Assembly: GCF_003853705.1 (NCBI RefSeq)
Contig: NZ_QTQI01000011.1
Location: forward strand, 1-64,000
Length of the DNA stretch: 64,000 nucleotides
Reading direction: 5' to 3'
Source of the DNA: Burkholderia sp. Bp8992
Lineage (GTDB): Bacteria; Pseudomonadota; Gammaproteobacteria; Burkholderiales; Burkholderiaceae
Shown here: in pieces, positions 57,344-64,000 of the stretch
How positions within the stretch are numbered: the first letter of the stretch is position 1
How the letters are laid out: the number at the start of each line of letters is the position of its first letter
Translations under genes and position numbers: made by a program
Notes under the pieces: model-generated
The model's input: the letters and a program-made list of their open reading frames with translations, nothing else
Databases searched by the model: none
Told to the model about the DNA's origin: nothing

Positions 57344-57357
57344 GGCACCGAAATTGC
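57344..57357 (+). promoter_or_regulatory. Sigma-54 promoter for the 82-aa basic protein
   Basis: GGCACC-GAAA-TTGC: matches all strong positions. Start point near 57369, 31 bases before ATG 57400. Only seven bases separate it from the divergent site at 57336. Confidence 0.68.
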
Positions 57358-57399
57358 GGCAATCGGTCGGCCATTTTCTGATGACACGGGAGAGAAAGG

Positions 57400-57648
57400 A
57401 TGAACGCGGCTTCGAATGCACGACAGGCGAACGACGCAGGCGCGACCGACACGCGCCGCAGGGATGGGCAACGCACCGTGACGCCGACGCGCACGCGGGC
57501 GCGTGCGACCACGGCGACCTCGCGCGACACGCGGCGGTCGACGGCGCGCGGAGCAAGCGGGCCGGTGGCGGCGCGCGATGGCGACGGGAAGGGCAAGCCG
57601 CTGTGGGAGGACGACAGCGGGGCGACGCCGCCGGAGGAGTGGTCGTGA
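57400..57648 (+). CDS. Thr/Arg-rich disordered protein, 82 aa
   Basis: Mostly Arg, Thr, Ala, Asp and Ser without a hydrophobic core (ARATTATSRDTRRSTARGAS); the C terminus KPLWEDDSGATPPEEWS is distinct and acidic. No family recognised. GGGAGAGAAAGG precedes the ATG. Promoter on its own strand is a good sigma-54 match. Confidence 0.65.
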   Translation: MNAASNARQANDAGATDTRRRDGQRTVTPTRTRARATTATSRDTRRSTARGASGPVAARDGDGKGKPLWEDDSGATPPEEWS

Positions 57649-57658
57649 GGTCGGGCGT

Positions 57659-57874
57659 TTACTGGCCCGCAGGCCGTTCGGGCCGGTAACGATCGGCAAT
57701 CGCGACATCGACCGATTCACCGTCGCGAAATGCCGCAGAAACCGCATCGACGATAGCGGGCCAAATACCGGGTTGTTGCAGAACGGGCATTTCTTTCGCG
57801 AGGACGTTGCTGAGCCTCTGCTCAAAATCGAATACAAACGCGTGTTTTGTGCGTAATCGATTTCGGATGTACAA
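57659..57874 (-). CDS. Doubtful 71-aa protein or gene remnant
   Basis: Frame from a TTG codon with no visible ribosome site. The end reads like a folded protein (IWPAIVDAVSAAFRDGESVDVAIADRY), but the start overlaps the repeat region. It could be the tail of a decayed gene. No family recognised. Confidence 0.3.
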   Translation of the reverse strand: MYIRNRLRTKHAFVFDFEQRLSNVLAKEMPVLQQPGIWPAIVDAVSAAFRDGESVDVAIADRYRPERPAGQ

Positions 57875-57915
57875 AAACGATTATGCGCGGCCTGTTTTGT
57901 ACAAATTTGATTATC
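57868..57915. repeat. Two 18-base direct repeats, 30 bases apart
   Basis: TGTACAAAAACGATTATG (57868-57885) and TGTACAAATTTGATTATC (57898-57915) agree at 14 of 18 positions and are spaced by 30 bases, close to three helical turns. Looks like a pair of transcription-factor sites in an AT-rich island. Confidence 0.5.
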
Positions 57916-58023
57916 TTCGCGCCACTGACCGCAGCGTGGAGGCGACAGTCATGGGAAGTTACGTCCAGCCCCATTATTGGACGCAGCGGCCCCCAAGGTG
58001 ACGAGGGCCTCGATTGGATTGGA

Positions 58024-60819
58024 CTACGGGGCGCGATCGTATTCTAAGGGACCCCGATTCGTCGTTCGCGCCGCCACGAACACGGCGACGGGCAACCCGT
58101 CCAGGCAGCGATCGAGCGCCAGCCTGCCTCCCGGCGCATCGACGGCGGCCCGCGGATCCAACGCGTCCGTCCACGGTCCGGCGCTGCCGCGCGGCCGCGC
58201 GACCGCCGTATCGCCCCACTGCGCGGGCTCCACGCGCGGCAACCCGGGCGCTTCGCCCAGCAACCGGCACGCGAGCCGCGTCGCCACGACCACCACCGTA
58301 GCCGCATCGTCGCACCGCGCGAATGCCACCACGTGGCGCGCGAGGCGGCCGTGCACCCGCAGCGGCACATATGCGCCATCCGCAAACGTCGTCGGCCACC
58401 GCGCACGCAGTGCGAGCATCCGCTCGACCAGCGCTCGCTTCACGCGCCCGTCGGGCCATGTCGACAGATACGACGCGACCGGTTCGTCGACCCGTTCGGC
58501 CGCCAGCGCCGCAAACGGCACGTCGCACCGGTTGTCCGGATCGACGAGCGAGTGATCCCAGGATTCGGTTCCCTGATACAGGTCTGGCACGCCGGGCGAG
58601 GCGATCCGCAGCGTCGTTTGCGCCAGGCTGTTGACGACACCGGCCGGCGCGATCCGCGCGACGAACGCATGCAGCCGGTGCGCGAAATCGCCGGCACCGC
58701 GCGGCGTCAGGATCGCGCGGACGAATGCCGCGCAGTCCTGCTCGTAATCGATCGCGGGCGCCAGCCAGTCGGTATGCTGCTTCGCTTCGCGCAGGGCCTT
58801 CGTCTGCCACTGCACCACGCGCGCGGCGAGTGCGACGAGCCCGGCGGCATCGTCGGGCGCGAGCGCCGGCGGCCAGCAACCGACGAGCGTCTGATACAGC
58901 ATCGCCTCGGCGGCCGGTCCCGGCGCCCACGCGAGGTCGCGATGCGCGCGGCCGCGATGCGGCAGGTTCAGCGCCGACCAGTCGAGCGATACCGCGCGCC
59001 ACGCGTCGGGCATCTCGCTGAGCACCGCGAGCCGCGCACGTGCGTCCTCCCCGCGCTTGTGGTCGTGCGTGGCCGTCGCGAGGAGCCCGTGCGGCACGGT
59101 GCGCGCGCGGTGCCGGTTCCGCGCATGGAACGCGCCGCGCGACAGGCTGAAGTCGCCGGCATCGGCGCCGACCTCGTTGCGCGACAGCAGCCGGCCGTAG
59201 CGATAGTGGGCCGTATCCTCGACGCCTTTCGCGGCGAGCGGTGCGGTGAGCTGCGCGAATGCGATGCGCGCCGCGACCAGCGCGTCGGGGGCTGCGCGCG
59301 GCACGCGCACGACCGGCAGGCCCAGCCAGGCGGCGACACGATCGAGCGCGAACCGGTCGGCCGGATCGATGGCCGCGCGCGCGCCTTCATAGGCCTGTGC
59401 GAGCACGCGACGGTCGGCATCGGCCGGCTCGTCGCGCGGTGCCGGATACATGCGGTACACGGGCAGCCGTACCGCGAGTTCGCCCATCACGCGCTGAATC
59501 GCGATCCGGCTGACGTCCCGGGTGGCGGGCGACGCCCGTGCAATCGCATGCAGCAGTCGCGCCACGCGCGCATGCTCGACGGCGAGCTGGCGCATCAGCA
59601 CGCGCCGCTTGCCGTCGAGCGCTTCCTGCGCGAACATGCGCGACGACCCCGACACGGCGGCCCAGTGCGCGGCGAGCGGGGCGGCGCCGGCCGGGTCGTG
59701 CAGCAGCGCGCCGACATCGTTCATGAAGTCGTAGCCGGTCGTCCCTTCCACGGCCCAGTCGGCCCGCAGCGTCTCGCCGGGCGCGAGGATCTTCTCGACG
59801 ACCACATACGGCTGCGCCCGGCCCTGCGCGGCGAGTCGCTCGTGCAGCCGCCGGCAGTACGCGCGCGGATCGGCGAGGCCGTCGACGTGATCGACCCGCA
59901 CGCCGTCGACGAGCCCGGCCGCATGCAGGCGCAGCGGCAGCGCATGAACGGCGTCGAATACGGCGTCGTCGTCGACGCGCACGGCTGCGAGCGTCGCGAT
60001 GTCGAAGAAGCGCCGCCAGTTCAGTTCGTCGGCGGCCGTGCGCCACCACGCGAGCCGGTAGTGCTGGCGTTCGAGCAGCCGGTGCAGGCAGGTACGCGAA
60101 CGCGCGATGCGCGGGTCGGCGCCGCGCAGCACGGCGTCGAGCGCGTGCGGGCCGTGCGCGGCCGCGTGATCACGCAGCGCCGCGTGCGCGGCGGCCAGCC
60201 GCGCACTGTCGCGTGGCGGCGCGGCATCGAAGCGCTCGGCGAGCGCGTTCAGGTCCGCGCGGTTCGCGATGCGCAGGATGTCCGCGTAGGTGGCGGCCGC
60301 CACCGGCAACCGCCGTCCGGGGCACGCGACGAAGAAGCGTCCGCTGGCCGGGTCGGCGCCGAGCGTGATGTCGCCGGCCGCGAGCGCGTCGGCATAGGGC
60401 ACGCCGAGACACGGCAGCAGCACCTTGCCGTCGAGTGCCGGGTCGGGCGGGTGCCAGTCGATATCGAAGTAGCGCGCGTACGGGCTCGCGGGGCCCCATT
60501 CGAGCAGGTCGTTCCACCAGCCGTTCGACGATCCGCCGACGCCCATGTGGTTCGGCACGATGTCGACGATCACGCCGAGGCCGCGGGCACGCAGCGCGTC
60601 GACGAGCCGGACGAAACCGGCTTCTCCGCCGAGTTCGGGATTGAGTACGTCGTAGTCGACGGTGTCGTAGCCGTGCCGCGAGCCCGGTTCGGCTGTCGCG
60701 ACCGGCGACAGGTAAAGGTGGCTCACGCCGAGCCGTGCGAAGTAGTCGGCATGCGCGGCTGCGTCGTCGAACGTGAAGCCCGCATGAAGCTGCAGGCGCA
60801 GCGTCGCGCGCGGCGTCAT
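58024..60819 (-). CDS. treY: Malto-oligosyltrehalose synthase
   Basis: 931 residues of glycoside hydrolase family 13. Starts RATLRLQLHAGFTFDDAAAHADYFARL, with YLSPVATAEPGSRHGYD, DIVPNHMG, VDGVRVDHVDGLADP (nucleophile region) and VVEKILAPGE (acid/base region). It rearranges the reducing end of glucan chains into a trehalosyl unit. With TreZ it makes trehalose, an osmo- and desiccation protectant. The start overlaps the stop of malQ (ATGA). Confidence 0.95.
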   Translation of the reverse strand: MTPRATLRLQLHAGFTFDDAAAHADYFARLGVSHLYLSPVATAEPGSRHGYDTVDYDVLNPELGGEAGFVRLVDALRARGLGVIVDIVPNHMGVGGSSNGWWNDLLEWGPASPYARYFDIDWHPPDPALDGKVLLPCLGVPYADALAAGDITLGADPASGRFFVACPGRRLPVAAATYADILRIANRADLNALAERFDAAPPRDSARLAAAHAALRDHAAAHGPHALDAVLRGADPRIARSRTCLHRLLERQHYRLAWWRTAADELNWRRFFDIATLAAVRVDDDAVFDAVHALPLRLHAAGLVDGVRVDHVDGLADPRAYCRRLHERLAAQGRAQPYVVVEKILAPGETLRADWAVEGTTGYDFMNDVGALLHDPAGAAPLAAHWAAVSGSSRMFAQEALDGKRRVLMRQLAVEHARVARLLHAIARASPATRDVSRIAIQRVMGELAVRLPVYRMYPAPRDEPADADRRVLAQAYEGARAAIDPADRFALDRVAAWLGLPVVRVPRAAPDALVAARIAFAQLTAPLAAKGVEDTAHYRYGRLLSRNEVGADAGDFSLSRGAFHARNRHRARTVPHGLLATATHDHKRGEDARARLAVLSEMPDAWRAVSLDWSALNLPHRGRAHRDLAWAPGPAAEAMLYQTLVGCWPPALAPDDAAGLVALAARVVQWQTKALREAKQHTDWLAPAIDYEQDCAAFVRAILTPRGAGDFAHRLHAFVARIAPAGVVNSLAQTTLRIASPGVPDLYQGTESWDHSLVDPDNRCDVPFAALAAERVDEPVASYLSTWPDGRVKRALVERMLALRARWPTTFADGAYVPLRVHGRLARHVVAFARCDDAATVVVVATRLACRLLGEAPGLPRVEPAQWGDTAVARPRGSAGPWTDALDPRAAVDAPGGRLALDRCLDGLPVAVFVAARTTNRGPLEYDRAP

Positions 60820-63017
60820 GTGCCGCGCTCCCGCGAACGGCGCGCGTGCACGACGGCCGCGATGCGTTCGCGCACGTCGGCGTCGAACAGCGTGTCGATC
60901 GTGCGCGGCAGCCGCTGCCGCCAGTTCGGATGGCCGCACGGCGGGCCCGGCAGGTTCGGCTGTGCGTCCAGCGCGAGCAGGTCCTCGAGCGGCACGATGG
61001 CGAGCGGCGACGCGCTGCGCGCGACGTAGGCGAGGATCGCGCCGACCGGCGGCGCGTCGGTCGGCGGGGTCGCCTTGTCGGCCGGTGCGCAGCCCGCTTG
61101 CTGCAGCGCGCGCCATAACGCGGCGCGTTCGGTCGCGCGTTCCGCGTGCGCGGCGAGCAGGTCGGGGGGGCAGGCGGGCGGTTGCGCGGCGTCGGCGGCG
61201 TCAGGCCCGGGCACCGTGCGTTGCACGATCTCGTCGGAGTCGTGTGCGCTCGCGTCGTCCGGCGCCGGTGCGGCGATGTCGCGCGCATCCGTTGCGCCGT
61301 CCCGCTGCGCGGCACCTGCCGCGGCAGCGGCCGCGACCCGCCGCCATGCCAGGTCGACACCGCGCCACCAGCCGGCGACGGTCGGCAGATCGTGCGTCGA
61401 CGTCGTCGCGATGGCGTCGCGATCCCACGCGGACGGCGGCCGGAACGTGCCGTCCGCCTCGCGCTCGAACCATAGCGCGCGCATGCCCGCGATCCCCTGT
61501 GCGCCGAGCCGTTCGCGGAATCCGGCCGGCACGGTGCCGAGGTCCTCGCCGATCGCGATCGCGCGATGGCGGGCCGCCTCGAGCGCGACGAGCCGCACGA
61601 GGTCGTCGAGCGGATAGCGCAGGTACGCGCCGTCGCGCGGCGCGCCGCCGTCCGGCACGATCCACATCCGTGCGAAACCGAGCACGTGATCGATGCGGAT
61701 GCCGCCCGCATGCGCGAACGTGGCGCGCAACAGTTCGATGAACGGCACGAAACCGTCGGCGCGCAGCGCCGCGGGTGTCCAGGTCGTCACGCCCCACGCC
61801 TGGCCGGCCGCGTTGAACTGGTCCGGAGGCGCGCCGAGCGACACGCCGCGCAGCAGCGTCGCGCCATGCGCCCACGCGTCGCTGCCTGCGCGATCGGAGC
61901 CGACCGCGAGATCGGCGATCAGCCCGGTCGCCATGCCGACGCCGCGCGCCGCGTGCTGCGCGTCGCCGAGCGCGCGCGACGCGCACCACTGCAGGAAGGC
62001 GTGGAACACGATCGTGTCGGCATGCGCGTGCGCGAACGCATCGACTTCGGCCGATCCCGGCGTGCGCCACGGTGCCGGCCACTGCCGCCAGTCCGCACCG
62101 AGCCCGTGTTCGAGACAGAACGCCTGCAGCGCATCGAAGCGCGCGTGCGCGTCGAGCGCCGCACCGCCCGCCGCGCGAAACCGCTGGAACGCGTCGCGCT
62201 CGGGCGTGGCGCCGGCATGCCACGCGTCGAAGCACGCGCGCAAGCGGCGCAGTTTCATCGGCAGCACGTGCGGCCAGTCGATCAGCGGCGTATCGGGCGG
62301 CGCACCGGATTCGGGGTAGGCGGCCTCGGCGCCCGGCACCGCGTCGCAGTCGAGATACGCGACGTTGTGCCAGCGCCGCGACGACGGCGAATACGGGCTG
62401 TCGTGCGCGGGCAGCGCCGGATAGCCGGCGTGCGTCGGGCTGACGGCCACGGCTTGCGCGCCGTGCCGCGCCGCGTGGGCGGCCAGCCGTGCGAGCGCCG
62501 TATAGTCGCCGGCGCCGCCGTCGCCGGTGCGGCGCAGGCTGTAGAGCTGCGCCGCGATGCCCCAGCGGTTGTCCGCACCGGCCGCACGCGTGTCGAACGG
62601 GCGCGTGCGCGGCGGCGCGATCGTCAGCCCGATGCGCTGATCGCCGACGTCGAGCGCGTGATAACCGGGTATCGCAAGCGGCGGCAGCGCGCCGTGCGTG
62701 TCCACCCGCCCGTCGACGTGGCCGCCGGCTTCGAGCGTGATCCGGAAGCGCGCGCCCGGCGGCGCGACGGCAGCCGGCAGCGGCAGCGGCTGCCCGGCGT
62801 CGCCGGTCACGATGCGCGGCGGCGCCGCGTTCTCGTCGGCGAGTGCGGCGGCACTGTCGACGCGCTGAGCCGCCGTGCCGCACGGCCAGCCGAGCGCGTC
62901 GACGAGCGCGGCGAGCGCGTCGTCGTCCACCCGCCGCGCGACGCCGCCTGCGTCGATCCAGTCGGTTTCCAGGCCGGCCGCCTGCGCGAGTACCGCGATC
63001 GAGACGTCGGTCGTCAT
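60816..63017 (-). CDS. malQ: 4-alpha-glucanotransferase
   Basis: 733 residues, GH77. Visible motifs: RRTGDGGAGDYTALARL, SPYSPSSRRWHNV, GIRIDHVLGFARMWIVP with the nucleophile Asp, EDLGTVP with the acid/base Glu, and STHDLPTVAGWW. It disproportionates malto-oligosaccharides and so feeds or trims substrate for TreY/TreZ. Overlaps both neighbours by four bases, so the three genes form one translationally coupled unit. Confidence 0.95.
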   Translation of the reverse strand: MTTDVSIAVLAQAAGLETDWIDAGGVARRVDDDALAALVDALGWPCGTAAQRVDSAAALADENAAPPRIVTGDAGQPLPLPAAVAPPGARFRITLEAGGHVDGRVDTHGALPPLAIPGYHALDVGDQRIGLTIAPPRTRPFDTRAAGADNRWGIAAQLYSLRRTGDGGAGDYTALARLAAHAARHGAQAVAVSPTHAGYPALPAHDSPYSPSSRRWHNVAYLDCDAVPGAEAAYPESGAPPDTPLIDWPHVLPMKLRRLRACFDAWHAGATPERDAFQRFRAAGGAALDAHARFDALQAFCLEHGLGADWRQWPAPWRTPGSAEVDAFAHAHADTIVFHAFLQWCASRALGDAQHAARGVGMATGLIADLAVGSDRAGSDAWAHGATLLRGVSLGAPPDQFNAAGQAWGVTTWTPAALRADGFVPFIELLRATFAHAGGIRIDHVLGFARMWIVPDGGAPRDGAYLRYPLDDLVRLVALEAARHRAIAIGEDLGTVPAGFRERLGAQGIAGMRALWFEREADGTFRPPSAWDRDAIATTSTHDLPTVAGWWRGVDLAWRRVAAAAAAGAAQRDGATDARDIAAPAPDDASAHDSDEIVQRTVPGPDAADAAQPPACPPDLLAAHAERATERAALWRALQQAGCAPADKATPPTDAPPVGAILAYVARSASPLAIVPLEDLLALDAQPNLPGPPCGHPNWRQRLPRTIDTLFDADVRERIAAVVHARRSRERGT

Positions 63018-64000
63018 GATCGACCCTGCCCGTTCGCGCGGTGGTGCCGCGCATCGTGGTTGACCGCACCGTCGCGCCACACGATGCACGCACGTGGCGG
63101 CAGCCGCAGGTCGGGCAGCCGGTCGCGGGCGCGCGGCGGCGTCTCGAACACGAGCTTGCCGACCGGCAATTCGGACAGCACGGCATCGTGCGAGCCGAGG
63201 TTCAGCGCGATCGTCAGCGTGCTGCCGTCGCCGAGGCGCCAGCGCGCGACGAGCCCCTGCGGGTCGCCGCCGCCCGCGAGCCGCTCCACGCCGAGTGCAT
63301 GCGCGCCCGGCAGCTGCGGCATCACGAGCGCCGCGCGCACGGCCAGTGCGCTGCGGTAGAAGCGCTGCCAGGCGGCCGCGTCGGCCCAGGTGTCGTCGGG
63401 CGGATGGTGCAGCGACGAGCGGACGAACGTCGCGATGTCGTTCGGATCGGGAATCAGGTCGCGATGCGCGGGATCGGCGAATGCGGGAAACGCCGCGAAT
63501 TCGCGGCGCCGGCCTTCGCGCACGGCATCGGCCAGCAAGCCGCGATAGTCGGTGAAGAACTGGAACGGCTGCGTGCTGCCGTCTTCCTCGCCCATGAACA
63601 GCAGCGGGATCGACGGCGCGAGCAGCATCAGCGCGGTGGCGGCGCGTACCGCGTCGTCGTTCGCGAGTGCGCGCAGCCGTTCGCCGAATGCGCGGTTGCC
63701 GACCTGGTCGTGGTTCTGCAGGAACGTGACGAACGCCGTGGGCGGCAGGTGCGCACTCGGCTCGCCGCGCGCGGCGCCGTCGTGCAGCGGCGATGGTTCG
63801 CCCTGGTACGCGAATCCTTCGCCGAGCGTGCGGGCGAAATGGTGCAGCGGCGCGTCGGCGTACGCGCGGTAATAGCCGTCGCGCTCGCCCGTCAGCAGCA
63901 CGTGTGCGCTGTTGTGGAAGTCGTCGTTCCACTGCGCGTCGAAGCCGCCGGGGCCGAGCAGGCTCGCCGCGTTGCGCTCGTTCTCGAGCACGAGGTGAAT
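63014..64000 (-). CDS. treZ: Malto-oligosyltrehalose trehalohydrolase, C-terminal part, cut by window edge
   Basis: 328 residues remain; the frame is open to the window end, so the N terminus lies beyond 64000. Visible: DAQWNDDFHNSAHVLLTGE, FLQNHDQVGNRAFGERL (the conserved His-Asp of GH13 region IV), and IPLLFMGEE. It releases free trehalose from the TreY product. Its stop overlaps the malQ start. The promoter of the operon is outside the window. Confidence 0.94.
   Translation of the reverse strand: MHLVLENERNAASLLGPGGFDAQWNDDFHNSAHVLLTGERDGYYRAYADAPLHHFARTLGEGFAYQGEPSPLHDGAARGEPSAHLPPTAFVTFLQNHDQVGNRAFGERLRALANDDAVRAATALMLLAPSIPLLFMGEEDGSTQPFQFFTDYRGLLADAVREGRRREFAAFPAFADPAHRDLIPDPNDIATFVRSSLHHPPDDTWADAAAWQRFYRSALAVRAALVMPQLPGAHALGVERLAGGGDPQGLVARWRLGDGSTLTIALNLGSHDAVLSELPVGKLVFETPPRARDRLPDLRLPPRACIVWRDGAVNHDARHHRANGQGRS

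Larger units (their letters stand above)
57649..58023. other. 375-base intergenic region with an AT-rich island
   Basis: Between the 82-aa gene and the end of treY. Bases 57800-57960 are clearly lower in GC and carry two direct repeats (see 57868-57915) plus TTTGTACAAA (57896-57905). A possible 71-residue minus-strand frame overlaps the left part. The right 60 bases show nothing I can name. Confidence 0.5.

Noticed and set aside
57807-58001. 64-codon plus-strand frame across the AT-rich island
   Set aside because: No ribosome site and composition unlike neighbouring genes; it spans the repeat region.
1-64000. CRISPR arrays, tRNA or rRNA genes, phage or conjugation modules
   Set aside because: None seen on reading both strands; only the tnpB element marks mobile DNA.

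Overview
The window is GC-rich proteobacterial DNA with strong G/C third-position codon bias. Several proteins look like Burkholderia, most probably a Burkholderia cepacia complex member, and the accessory gene content suggests a secondary replicon. The clearest marker is a 386-residue formate dehydrogenase at the left end that matches, as I remember it, the NADP-using enzyme of Burkholderia stabilis. I saw no rRNA, tRNA, CRISPR array, phage or conjugation gene. One tnpB-only IS200/IS605-type element is present.

Layout. 1-7.5 kb: end of a MocR-type regulator, formate dehydrogenase, a Rieske/FAD reductase, MarC, a zinc alcohol dehydrogenase and a Cys-rich copper-binding protein. 7.5-14 kb: a hybrid histidine kinase, a disordered acidic protein, a BON protein and an ABC exporter fused to kinase-like and receiver domains. 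14-23 kb: a glycan cluster (SDR, HAD phosphatase, two GT9 enzymes, NodU-type carbamoyltransferase, GT2, another glycosyltransferase) interrupted by the tnpB element. 22.7-25.5 kb: two divergent sigma-54 activators. 25.5-32 kb: GT2, PIG-L deacetylase, a second hybrid kinase, UDP-glucuronate decarboxylase and GT4. 32-42.7 kb: many small stress-type genes (BON, DUF2795, DUF4142, ferritin-like, UdgX, NRAMP, receiver, CBS, PRC-barrel). 42.9-51.8 kb: a sigma-54 (RpoN) paralogue followed in the same direction by DUF3008, DUF1328, DUF3022, KatE-type catalase, YetF, Ku and LigD. 51.8-57.6 kb: antiporter, DUF3175, Gly-rich secreted protein, DJ-1/PfpI, DUF1488, and a phosphatidylserine-decarboxylase-like protein. 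58-64 kb: treY, malQ and treZ (partial).

Main result. Reading the intergenic regions by eye I found about twenty sites fitting the sigma-54 -24/-12 pattern GGCAYR-N4-TTGC. Fourteen match fully or differ only at the loosely conserved sixth base. Almost all are correctly oriented and lie about 30-70 bases before a start codon once the start point is inferred, and five intergenic regions carry divergent pairs. Together with the rpoN paralogue, two activators with nearly identical DNA-recognition helices, two hybrid kinases and a recurring upstream motif (TTGMAA-NN-TTTGCAGCG), this suggests a self-contained, sigma-54-driven stress and persistence island. Its inferred outputs are trehalose synthesis, catalase, NHEJ repair, UdgX, metal handling, envelope glycans and many small disordered proteins. 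The regulatory link is inference from sequence; the gene identifications mostly rest on clear family motifs.
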